From Ostrinia nubilalis (taxonomy: Eukaryota > Arthropoda > Insecta > Lepidoptera > Crambidae), in NCBI RefSeq assembly GCF_963855985.1, contig NC_087118.1, positions 8,184,001-8,248,000 on the forward strand: 64,000 nucleotides of DNA, read 5' to 3'. Position numbers and translations under genes: made by a program. Under the pieces are notes generated by a model. That model ran no database searches and was not told where the DNA came from. It was given only the letters and a program-made list of their open reading frames with translations. Of the stretch, positions 55,001-64,000 are shown piece by piece (the stretch's first letter is position 1; each line of letters starts with the position of its first letter).

Positions 55001-58000
55001 GGGTATTTCGCCAAAAATGGTCAATTTTGCCTAATTTCCTTGGTATGAAAAAATTTTTTGTTTTTAACTATTTTTAGTTTCCCATTGCATTAAGTAGCAA
55101 AAACTAAGCTAATATATCTAAAAGGGGTGTCATAATTCGTTTTAGAAACAAAGTTATAAGGTCATGAATTTTTGGTAGCCAAGGAAATTATTTTAAACAA
55201 TTGTTTCTCGTAAGTTTTCTTCTGTGGTTTGCTTTTTTTTGTTCGACCCATTTTTGTGTACCTACGCAAGCAAACATTCCAATGAATATTGTATCATTAC
55301 GACCTTTTTACACAACTAAGGGAGATAAATGCAGTAGATTGAGTTAAGAGTTAAAAACAAGTTGTTTTATATCTATTCTGATACCCGTTTCTTAAAATGA
55401 AAATTTTAAACTTATTCTAATAAAGAAATACTCAAAATTTGACTTTACGCCGAATTAAAAATGGTCTGTTATAATTTCCTAGGCCATTTTATGCCATGGA
55501 AAACAAGGAAATTAGGACCAAAGAAATTAGATTTATGCCTAAAAGACACCACAGACAAAAACCTATTTACCCTATGCATTTACTATTTAAATCATGGGTT
55601 TACCCCTACAAACACTACATCTGTGTAAATAAACAATAAAATTAATCCATTGTTTAGCTGCAAAAAACCGTCCAAAGAAATTGACTTTTTAGTAAACAAA
55701 AACCCAAGGAGGGACCTACTTATGCGATTTGACGCGAAACTGTTCAACGAAGTACTGTCCTGCCTCGATGACCTCTTGGGATGAAATGGCCGAGTGTAAC
55801 GGTGCAGTGCATTACATTCTAAGTTCTTTCGTTTCGTTACTACAATGGTCGAAAAGAAGACCCAGGGAAATTATACTTTGGACTCGGACAAGAACTTAAC
55901 TTCTGTCAACTGTCAACCGATCACTCCGAATGCTCGGATTAAAATAATATTTTCTGTGTTATTCTTGTGCGTCCGAGCCCCTGGACTATATATTTCCCTT
56001 CAGTAAGTGACAGGCCTGTCTTGTGCATAAGGACAGACTATCCCGTGGCTGTTTTGAGCTGTGTTTTGATAATCTTCAGTCATCATCCAGTATTGACAGT
56101 ATCCAAGGACGCCCTTTTTGACAACGTGGGTTGCCGTAAGCCAGCCAATAAGCGGATGTAATCCAACGCATGCGCTACGGCAACCCGTCACCGTTTCCTC
56201 GGCGTGCGCTGTCCACGCATGCGCGGTTCTTCGCCTTTTAGCTGCGCTGCTTAGCAACCAAGCCGACGACGTGACGTGTTGATAACAATGATGACATATG
56301 GGATGTTTAAATGTGCTGTGTTTTTATATTTTATTTTTATGAGTTTTTGGAATCCTTTTTATTAGTTTAGCGTCATAATTACTCTATTTGTCTTGACGTG
56401 AATGTCGGCAAGTTCTTCAATTCCTGGCAGCGACGACGTACAACTGGTACAATGCCCTCATTGCCCACAGCCCCGGTTTTTTAAAGGTAACCGGGGCTTG
56501 AATATACACATTGGCAGATGTCATAAACCCCCTCATGTTTCCTCACCAGCAGTTTCTCCAGCTCCACAGCCGGCTAACCAACCTCTTTGGCAAACTCTCG
56601 GCAACCTAAAAAATTCACTTCCACTCTTGAAAAGAATCCCTCGTTCTGCACGGCCTTCAGTCGCTGTTGCTCTAGCACATTGCATCGAGCATGTGATTAG
56701 AGTAAACACGACTGAGAGCTGGGCAGAACTCCTAACGTTTTCCTATAGAATCCTACATATCAATCAAAATAATAGCATGTCATTAACACAAAAAATAAAA
56801 GAAAACTGCCGTCTAAATCCCTCCGTTCATTCCATTGTTATTCCTCCCTCTCGACCCCAAAATTCCAAAAAATCCATTAAATTAATTGAATCAAAAGTTA
56901 GCGATGGTGATCTCCGTGGAGCCGCCAATCTTTTATTTAGCAACGATGTTGTCGCCTTCGACTGCCAGGAAACACTCAGTGCTCTTGAGGATAAGCACCC
57001 ACCTCCAGCACCGAATCTCCTCCTGCCTCCGCCTCCTGATCCTACCGCTGCCCACATAATCTGCAAAGAAGATGACGTATCGTCTGCCATCTTTTCATTC
57101 AAAAGCGGGTCTGCCAGCGGCCTAGACGGTCTTTCACCACAACACCTGAAAGACCTTCTCTCTGTCTCAGTCGGTGACGCTGGCAGAGTATTATTACACA
57201 ATATGACTCTTTTGGTAAACCTAATGCTATCCGGCGAAGTCCCAGCTGATATTATCGAAATTCTTTATGGAGCCAACTTAATAGCTTTACGGAAAAAAGA
57301 TGGCGGCATTCGCCCTATAGCTGTTGGCTCCACCCTTCGCCGTATAGCATCCAAAATTTGCTGTTCTCACATTTTACCTACCGTTTCTGCAGAGTTCCAA
57401 CCAGTACAGCTTGGTTTCGGCGTCAAAGGTGGATGCGAAGCAGCCGTTCACGCTCTCCGTACCTTCCTGTCACTTGACGCCGCGGAGGTGGTGCTGAAGG
57501 TGGATGTCAAGAACGCCTTCAACTCGGTAGATAGAGGTGCCTTGCTTTCAGCCATTCATCAAAAAGTTCCTCATATTTACAATTATCTTTGGCAATGCTA
57601 TAGCAAACCCACAAAATTAATTTTCAAAAACAACCTATTATATTCATCTGTCGGCTGTCAGCAAGGCGATCCTCTCGGGCCCGCTATTTTTAGTTTAGCA
57701 AAACAACCCATTATTGATTCACTAAATTCAAAATTTAATGTGTGGTACCTAGATGACGGAACTATCGCTGGCGATATTTCATCCGTTCTCTCAGACTTCC
57801 ACACCATCATTGATAAATTCAAAAGTATCGGACTTGATCTCAATTATTCAAAATGCGAGCTATTTATCCCAGAATCAAAATTTTCACATGTTCAGTTACA
57901 AGACATTATTACAAAATTTTCGGCTTTAGCTCCCAATATCAAAATTCTCAATAATACGTCACTCCGTCTTTTAGGTTCCCCTATTTTTGACGAGGCTATT

Positions 58001-59700
58001 CCGATTTTTATTAATGAACAAATTTCCAAATTTCAGCAGTCCTCCGAAAATATGCTAAAGATAAACCCTCACATGGCTTTGTATTTAATCCGTTTTTGCG
58101 CATATGCCCCAAAATTTATATATTTTTTACGTAGTACCCATTTTTGGCTTTTTCCAGGACTACTATCAATCATTGATAGTTCGCTCAGGGAGACACTCTC
58201 CAAAATTCTAAATTGTGCATTTAGCGATAACGCCTGGAAACAGGCCTCTCTCCCTGTGCGTTTCGGAGGACTAGGCACACGTCAGATATCGCATATTGCC
58301 CTTCCAGCTTTTCTGTCTTCTGCGTATGGTACAGCCGAACTCTTTAATAAATTACTATCCCCTTCTTTAGGGGTAGTGGAGTTGGCTCACCTCGCAGAAG
58401 CCAGAAACGCTTGGACTAGGGCATGCCCGGGAGCCGATCCACCTACCTCTCTATCGTCTCAGAGGCAGTGGGACGAGCCGCTCTGTTTGCGTTTTCAGAG
58501 TGATCTATTGGCTTCCTCCGAAAATGCTGCAGAGCGTGCTCGCCTACTAGCGGTCTTTCAGGCAGAGTCCGGTTATTGGCTACATGCTCTTCCTTCGGCC
58601 AATATCGGGACTCTGCTTGACAGGAGTACACTATCCCTTGCCATTTCCCTTAGACTTGGCGTCAAGACAAACCATCCCCATCGCTGTCGTTGCGGTACTC
58701 GCGTCGGTGAGTTAGGACACCATGGCCTCTCATGCCAAATGAGCGCTGGTCGAGTCTCCCGACACGCCTGCATCAATGACGTCATCCGCAGAGCTCTTGT
58801 CGCCGTCAATGTGCCAGCAGTTTTAGAGCCTAACGGCATATTCCATGACGACGGCAAGAGACCTGACGGCATGACGCTCATTCCCTGGAAGCAGGGACGT
58901 CCTCTTGTGTGGGACGCAACATGCGCGGATACGCTTGCTCCGTCTCATACAGGAGGTACCTCCCTTGCCGCAGGCGCGGCGGCGGCCTCGGCTGAGTGCT
59001 CCAAGCGGCGCAAATATGCAGCTCTCAATGAGAGTTATATATTTGTGCCGTTTGGGGTTGAGACTATGGGACCATGGGGTCCAAGCGCTCGTTCCTTTTA
59101 TAAGGAACTGGCAAAGAGGCTCACCGAGGTGACCGGTGATCAAAAGGCTGGCAGCTATTTTGGTCAGAGAATTAGCCTGGCCATTCAACGTGGCAATGCT
59201 GCCAGCCTTTTGGGCACCATTCCCGACTGCGGCGCTGGGGGTGAAGTATTTTTTATTTTGTAAATAGTTTTTATCATTAGTAATTTTTAAATTTTAGTTT
59301 TTAAGTCATTTTAAGTTAATGTAATGTATTATTATAAAATTTATTCACTTCACTTTATTTCCTTCCTTTAAGTATTTGACATTTAAAGTTTTTATTTTCC
59401 GATAGCCAAACGTTTCTCAAATATAAAGAGAGTGCTATTAGAATGAAATTACGCTTCAATTTGTTATAATGTGCCTTCATTTTGGCAAACAACAGTAATG
59501 GACATAACAAGGAAATTAGAAAATCGACTTTTGATTAAGTTTTTCTTCGGTATTATTTGTAGTTTCTGCTATTGTAATAGCAAAAACAAATAAAACTTTT
59601 GATGAACTTTCCCATAAAAATAGTTTTATACATATAGATATAAAAAAACATGTGTTCGCCTGCCTGGACACAGAAAATTTACTGTTTTGGCGAAATACCC
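55001..59700 (+). mobile_element. RT-coding TIR unit (4700 bp), copy 2
   Basis: Identical termini to 27559-32258 and the same AGTA flanks (54997-55000, 59701-59704). Because the host element and position are the same as in copy 1, the unit entered the hAT-like element once and was then duplicated with it. Confidence 0.8.
56402..59263 (+). CDS. Reverse transcriptase with C2H2 finger and PD-D nuclease, 953 aa, copy 2
   Basis: The translation is identical to the gene at 28960-31821 over all 953 residues, including the C2H2 finger, the RT catalytic YLDD, the CCHC knuckle and the PD-D nuclease residues. The identity extends into the flanking untranslated DNA as far as I compared it, so the copies separated very recently. 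Two intact genes make decay unlikely. The protein should be nuclear and bind DNA through the N-terminal finger. Whether it mobilises its own RNA, the TIR unit, or something else cannot be read from the sequence. Confidence 0.88.
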   Translation: MSASSSIPGSDDVQLVQCPHCPQPRFFKGNRGLNIHIGRCHKPPHVSSPAVSPAPQPANQPLWQTLGNLKNSLPLLKRIPRSARPSVAVALAHCIEHVIRVNTTESWAELLTFSYRILHINQNNSMSLTQKIKENCRLNPSVHSIVIPPSRPQNSKKSIKLIESKVSDGDLRGAANLLFSNDVVAFDCQETLSALEDKHPPPAPNLLLPPPPDPTAAHIICKEDDVSSAIFSFKSGSASGLDGLSPQHLKDLLSVSVGDAGRVLLHNMTLLVNLMLSGEVPADIIEILYGANLIALRKKDGGIRPIAVGSTLRRIASKICCSHILPTVSAEFQPVQLGFGVKGGCEAAVHALRTFLSLDAAEVVLKVDVKNAFNSVDRGALLSAIHQKVPHIYNYLWQCYSKPTKLIFKNNLLYSSVGCQQGDPLGPAIFSLAKQPIIDSLNSKFNVWYLDDGTIAGDISSVLSDFHTIIDKFKSIGLDLNYSKCELFIPESKFSHVQLQDIITKFSALAPNIKILNNTSLRLLGSPIFDEAIPIFINEQISKFQQSSENMLKINPHMALYLIRFCAYAPKFIYFLRSTHFWLFPGLLSIIDSSLRETLSKILNCAFSDNAWKQASLPVRFGGLGTRQISHIALPAFLSSAYGTAELFNKLLSPSLGVVELAHLAEARNAWTRACPGADPPTSLSSQRQWDEPLCLRFQSDLLASSENAAERARLLAVFQAESGYWLHALPSANIGTLLDRSTLSLAISLRLGVKTNHPHRCRCGTRVGELGHHGLSCQMSAGRVSRHACINDVIRRALVAVNVPAVLEPNGIFHDDGKRPDGMTLIPWKQGRPLVWDATCADTLAPSHTGGTSLAAGAAAASAECSKRRKYAALNESYIFVPFGVETMGPWGPSARSFYKELAKRLTEVTGDQKAGSYFGQRISLAIQRGNAASLLGTIPDCGAGGEVFFIL

Positions 59701-59841
59701 AGTAGCCTAAATAGCCCGATCTTTTTTTCTAGGTAGCCTAAATGGCTACTGGTAGCCGTTGGCATTTTTTGGTCGCCATTTGACCCCCGAAGGTAGCCTA
59801 AATGGCGATAATTCGCCTAATCTGGCAGCACTGATCAGCAA

Positions 59842-60812
59842 CACCTATCACCGAGCAACGACACTACGTAGTTCGCACGGTTATCAATAGATGGCACTGT
59901 TCGTAGTTAGCTCGCGATATCATTTGATTTTTTCCCGTCCTTAAGTAGTCAGGGCAAGTTTGTCCGTATCTCCGTATGCCCGTGCGTCTTCCATTGCATA
60001 GGAGCTTGAAGCGTACAGTAGCATCCATCTCTGGATCTGTTGACTGTTGGACATTTTAGCGTTACTAGTTACTAGGGCATCGGAACGTTTATTCTCACCG
60101 ACTAGTAGTGCTGGCGTACGGGATTATCCATCTTGGATATTCCGGACCTTGCATCTCCGCGCCGCGACACCGCGTACTACTCTTAGTGGTTGTCTTGTCA
60201 CTCATTTGATTGTACTGTACCTACTCAGAAACTCTGAAGTAAACGGATATTATACTGAAGCACTGAGTCTTTCATTGAAGAACCTACTACAGTATTTGTT
60301 TATTTCCGTACCGGGAGGTAGTGGCGAAAAAGTCGGTGTTGCCAATGTTAAAAATATAGTGATAGCAAAGATAGATCTATTTGATTTAAATCGATTCATT
60401 CATATCTATTATGACATCATTAATAAAATGAACTAAAAATATCAATCTAAAGTACCTATATAAAAATTATTATCCCCTTGCAAAATGGTATAAGTAACAT
60501 TGGTATGCACGCAAGATTATTTTATGTTTATATCTGATCCTAATCAAGTAACGCTAGCTTTGGCGTAGCTAGGGTTTTTTTCTAGGTATGGTAACAATCC
60601 ACAAATATAAAACAAGTATTCTAAGGTAAAACCTGTAGCTACGCCAATGGACACCATTCATTTTACTTAAACCAAAATTACGTCAAAGTCCGGAGTTTTA
60701 TAAAAAAAAAATAACTGTACCAAATAGTCCACTATGCATACTATAAATTAAGCTTTATTCGATTAATGTACAATGAATTTGATAGCGATACCAACTCCCA
60801 TAGTCACTTGGG
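59842..60812. other. Interior of the TIR element, no gene recognised
   Basis: About 970 bp right of composite copy 2. It holds a possible LTR-like stretch (TGTTGGACATTTTAGC near 60048) but no partner or coding support. Otherwise nothing is identified. Confidence 0.35.
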
Positions 60813-60815
60813 CAT

Positions 60816-61853
60816 TCTCCTTTTCAAGGTAGTTAATGATTCGAGCATTAATAAGTCTTTCGATTATTTTTGAGATAGCCGGCAGGACAGAAATAGGTCT
60901 GTAGTTATTAAGGTCGCTTTTGTACCGCCTTTGTAGACTGGTGTGACGATGGATTTTTTTAGAACAGTGGGAAAGATACCTTTCTCAAAGCAGAGGTTTG
61001 CTAAATGGCAGATGATGGGAACAACAATGGGTCTGACCATTTTGAGAAACTTAATATGGATTCCATCCCAGCCAGGGGCACTTTCAGATTTTAAGTTTGA
61101 GATAACCGCATTAATCTCCTCAATGTCAGTCCCCAATAAAACGAATGATGATGGTTGGGGCGCCGGCAAAATGGTTTGGACTTTTCCATTAGAGGGTTTA
61201 TTGATGATGTCTTCTGCAAGTTGTTTGCCAACGTTTGCGAAAAAATTATTTATGTGGTTTACGGAATCTATCGGCGAGTTCATAATACCTAGTAATTCAT
61301 TATTGGTGGTTTTGTTTGCCTTAAGGTGAGTTATTTCTTTTATTGATTTCCAAAGCGCTCTAGGGTTTTTAATATTGTTTTTAATCTGTTCGGATTCGTA
61401 TTTACGTTTTAGTTTTTTAATCAATTTATTACAATAATTTCGATATCTTAGATATGTTAGTTTGAGTATGGCGTTATGAGGGTCTGATCTTAATTTTAAT
61501 TGCATTCGATCTCTATTTCTGATACAGCGCAGTATTCCACTGGTTATCCAAGGTTTAATACTGCGCTGTTTATTCGACACTATTTTGACTTTAGTACTAT
61601 CCTTCAAGGATTCAGAGAGTTTGTGAATTAATTGTTTTGCCACGAAGTTTGGGTCATCGTTCGTTAGCAGATTTGGTAGGTCTTTAGTTAATAGTGTTTT
61701 AGCAGCTTCTTCGTAGTCGATAAATGGGGTAGTAGTTGAAGATTGATTAACTTTAATTTTGGAAATACTCATGAATACTGCGGCGTGATCAATAACTGTT
61801 GAGTTTAGGACTGCAATCGAGACGGAGACCTTGGCCTTTTCAATTTTTAGCAT
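60816..61853 (-). pseudogene. LINE ORF2, linker and first RT blocks
   Basis: The frame from 61853 carries the linker after the endonuclease (NPRALWKSIKE, NHINNFFANVGKQLA) and RT block SAPGWDGIHIKFLK, then GIFPTVLKKSIVTPVYKGG. A frameshift near 60930 moves to LNNYRPISVLPAISKIIERL, which continues to the TIR insertion. It should be joined in the original gene to the endonuclease at 61862-62509, across a small frameshift. Confidence 0.85.
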
Positions 61854-61861
61854 AGTGTGGT

Positions 61862-62509
61862 CTATTTATTTTCCCTAGTTGGGAGTGTGTGTCCCGTCAT
61901 AATACCATGAGAGGTTAGCATATTGAGGTAAGAAACTCTGTTGTTATTGTCATACGTTGGTTCGTTTAATTTATTAATTAAATTTATGTTTATATCGCCA
62001 GTAATTATTATGTTTGGTAGGTGTTTATTTGATTCCAAGTACGTGTCAAGTGAATTAATAAAGGACGAGGCGTTTTGAATTGATGGTGAGCGATATAAAC
62101 CTAGTATAGTAGTGTTACAAATGGTCAATTGAATACAGGTAGCGTCATTTATTTGTACTTCTTTAAAATTTGGGTTTAGTTTAGATTTGGCGTAAATCAC
62201 CACGCCGTCACATTGGTTAGAGTTGTGAGTGGATGCAAAGTGAGAGTAATATTTTAGCTGTGGGACGGGCTTGCGTGGGTTAAGATGACATTCGCTAAAA
62301 ATTATAACATCAATTTCCTCTATTAGATTCGAAAAAGTAGCACTAAAGTTGTCAAGATTGCAATAAATGCTCCTTATATTCTGCTGAATTATAGTTAGAT
62401 TACATTTATTAAAATTAATGAGACTGTTAAGATCCTGTATGTCACATTTTACTGAGGGTGCAATAGTAATATCATCAAGTTCCTTTAAGTTATTAAAATT
62501 GTTCATCAT
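61862..62509 (-). pseudogene. LINE ORF2, apurinic-like endonuclease domain
   Basis: The frame has LTIIQQNIRSIYCN at the N-terminus (the first APE motif, N), FSECHLN (the E motif), and NIIITGDININL (the GDxN motif). It ends in TRENK with a stop caused by a 1-2 bp frameshift. The next residues (DHTMLKIEK) continue in another frame. The endonuclease would nick target DNA to prime reverse transcription. Confidence 0.85.
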
Positions 62510-62838
62510 GTATGAAGTTGTAGAAGCCGCGGTCGTCGAACTGAAGTAGAAAGTTTATAATTAAGAAGTGCAGGAGGTATGCTCATGTAAAGGATGTTAT
62601 AAGTTTGGTACGATATAGTAGCGTAAATAAAAGTGAGTTTTTGTGTGTGTGAGAGTATATTATGTGTTTGTGTATGAGTAATGAGTATATTATGTATGGT
62701 GTGTGTATGTGAGTATTTAGATTTATAGTTTATGATCAGATTAAAAAACGGTGTGAGTTTGTAAAGTGTTAACAGTGAGATCAGTAATACAAAATTACAT
62801 AAGTAATAGAAACCTTTAAATTTACTTACTAAGGCTAG
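62510..62838. other. Spacer between LINE ORF1 and ORF2
   Basis: About 330 bp with GT-rich stretches and no coding sequence. An intergenic spacer of this kind is known from several insect LINEs. Confidence 0.6.
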
Positions 62839-63753
62839 TCATTTAATTTGGAAAAGTTGTTTAATTTGAGCTTCGCTCGTTATGGTAATTATTGGGGAAT
62901 TCTCATCTCTTCTAACGTATACATTTCCGTAGGCGGTCCAGCAGAAAGTGAACGTCGTTGATTTCACAAGGTCCCGCGCTAGAAAATACAAGCGTGAGGC
63001 CTTTGGGGTCAATTGCTCCGAGACAAATATGGGGGTCTCTTCTTGTGTGACGAATCCAAGGTGTTTCGCCCGAAGTTTGGTTTTGTTGCGGATGTTATAG
63101 GTCTTGCAGCTCTGTAGTAATTCACTCTTCAGGGTAGTGGACGTTGTTTCAACAACAATAGGGGTATTAACTACATTTTCTTTTTTGCCACGTACTCTGT
63201 AGATGTCGGCCACGTCGGATTTGGTAAGGGCAGCGCCCACTGAGGAGGACAAGCAGGTCACCATCTTGATTAAGTCTTCTTTTGTTTCTTTCTCTTTCTT
63301 CGGCACATTCTTAATTTCAAAATTAGCTTTTCTTGAGTGTTTTAGCATGTTTTAGATTTTGTCCTCGAGGGCCGTGATGTGTTTGGCGTCCTCCTTTTTT
63401 TGTAGTTCTAAGGTTTCAATTCTTTTTTGTAGTTCTAGATTTTGTCTGGACAGGAATTCAATCGAGCTTTCTATCTTTATGTTAGTGTCCTGGATTTGTT
63501 TTAGAGTGGGATTGATCTTTTGAAATTCCTGCCGCTGGGTAGCAAGAAGTGTTGCGAACATTTCCCTCATTTCTTCTCTAAGTACAGAAATGTCGTTATT
63601 CCCGGGCTCGTGCTGAGTGTCCGTGTGCACTGGAGGGCTGTGGTCTTCCTTTCTCTTCTTAGCAGCACGGTTGGAGACGTAGTTCGGTGGGGTTATATTA
63701 AAATCGCGCGGAGGCGATACATTTAAGTTTGATTCGGATAATGACTTATTCAT
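62839..63753 (-). pseudogene. LINE ORF1 with coiled coil and FP25K-like domain, one nonsense codon
   Basis: The N-terminal half (63753-63352) is polar and ends in a heptad-rich coiled coil (FLSRQNLELQKRIETLELQK). A TAA at 63352-63354 interrupts it. The same frame then continues with ANFEIKNVPKKEKE and a C-terminal domain (KLRAKHLGF, PIFVSEQLTPKASRLYFLAR, FCWTAYGNVYVRR). This resembles the domain shared by lepidopteran LINE ORF1 proteins and the baculovirus FP25K protein. ORF1 would coat LINE RNA as a chaperone. With one nonsense codon the copy is inactive or encodes a truncated protein. Confidence 0.8.
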
Positions 63754-64000
63754 TTCGTATGTTTGTTCACTGTTTTACGTAAGACGTGTTAGCAGGACGT
63801 GGATTGGGTCTAATTATTAGATAAATAAGGTTGATTTTGGCACACAATGTTCACTTGTACCGCAAAGTCAGATGCCGCACAAGCCGTCCGTAGCACAACA
63901 CGTAGCATACAGTCCGTAGTGCCAGATCCGTAGCGCGCAATCACTGTTTCGTAGCGCCTCGTAGCAAACACGTTGAGATGGTGGGTGGGACCGCGCGCCG
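63754..64000 (-). promoter_or_regulatory. 5' untranslated/promoter region of the minus-strand LINE
   Basis: It lies upstream of ORF1 on the minus strand and has repeated 'tagcgc/cgtagc' stretches. It may extend past the window edge. No distinct promoter element was recognised. Confidence 0.4.

Larger units (their letters stand above)
54089..59833 (+). mobile_element. Composite hAT-like TIR element carrying an RT unit, copy 2 (5745 bp)
   Basis: Same ends as copy 1, flanked by a different 8-bp duplication ATCAGCAA (54081-54088, 59834-59841). It lacks the 1358-bp insertion of copy 1. The left 444 bp match copy 1 in length. The right part differs by one AC unit only. The two RT ORFs have the same translation throughout. 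Confidence 0.92.
53922..60813. mobile_element. TIR element inside the minus-strand LINE, itself split by composite copy 2
   Basis: The ends are GCCCAAAAGTGGTATCGC and the complement of GCCCAAGTGACTATGGGAG, with further matching GGTATCGCT and TTGTACATT. The flanks read GAGAAT and ATTCTC. A 2-bp AT duplication would restore the LINE frame (KEN then SPFK). Removing the composite leaves about 1.15 kb with no convincing gene. A 129-codon frame at 60047-60436 has no recognisable features. Confidence 0.6.

Noticed and set aside
60047..60436. 129-aa ORF as a host gene
   Set aside because: No domain, no splice or promoter support, and it lies in the interior of a TIR element.

Overview
This 64-kb window looks like lepidopteran (moth or butterfly) genomic DNA made almost entirely of nested transposable elements. 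The lepidopteran call rests on familiar dispersed repeats: an RTE 3' end with a (GACA)n tail, a tRNA-derived SINE with a (TTA)n tail, a GGTTCCGTACC-type repeat, and LINE tails containing an 'agtggacgtc' motif. I see no convincing host gene, rRNA, functional tRNA, CRISPR array or bacterial-style operon. All comparisons were made by eye.

Layout 1-25 kb. A LINE 3' end (1-1808) carries a mariner-type foldback MITE and lies in a BEL/Pao element. The BEL LTR (2164-2255 plus 12662-12905) is split by a minus-strand Gypsy element (2256-12661, TSD AGAG). That Gypsy has kept gag-protease and an integrase zinc finger, has lost RT, and carries a minus-strand LINE insertion. The BEL element lies in a Ty1/copia pol relic. 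The copia relic is also split by a palindromic element (12951-18256) holding an apparently intact PIF/Harbinger transposon (13970-17675) with a Myb-like protein and a DDE transposase. Next come half of a second foldback MITE, a minus-strand Gypsy (mag-like) integrase relic, a TA-flanked TIR element, a 1.7-kb foldback element and an RTE tail.

Layout 25-46 kb. A plus-strand Gypsy element is split in its 5' LTR by a 7.1-kb composite TIR element (25281-32391) that encodes a 953-aa reverse transcriptase. The Gypsy 3' region is split by a second copy of the first LTR family (37838-44414, TSD AGGG), which itself holds two large foldback elements (39237-41619 and 42023-44394).

Layout 46-64 kb. One minus-strand LINE with a coiled-coil/FP25K-like ORF1, endonuclease and RT runs from the window end to about 46132. 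It is interrupted by a TTAA-flanked piggyBac-like element, a plus-strand LINE that carries further insertions, and a TIR element containing a second copy of the RT-bearing composite (54089-59833).

Most notable system. The 953-aa protein has an N-terminal C2H2 finger, an RT with YLDD, a CCHC knuckle and a C-terminal PD-D nuclease, the layout of R2-like non-LTR retrotransposons. Yet it sits in a 4700-bp unit bounded by perfect 16-bp inverted repeats and a 4-bp TSD (AGTA). That unit sits in turn inside a hAT-like TIR element. Two copies occur in the window with different 8-bp TSDs and identical ORF translations. An R2-like RT packaged as a TIR element and moved as one is the candidate undescribed system. 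A second unusual signal is a series of hairpins with covarying stems and a shared loop in the 3' region of the plus-strand Gypsy element.
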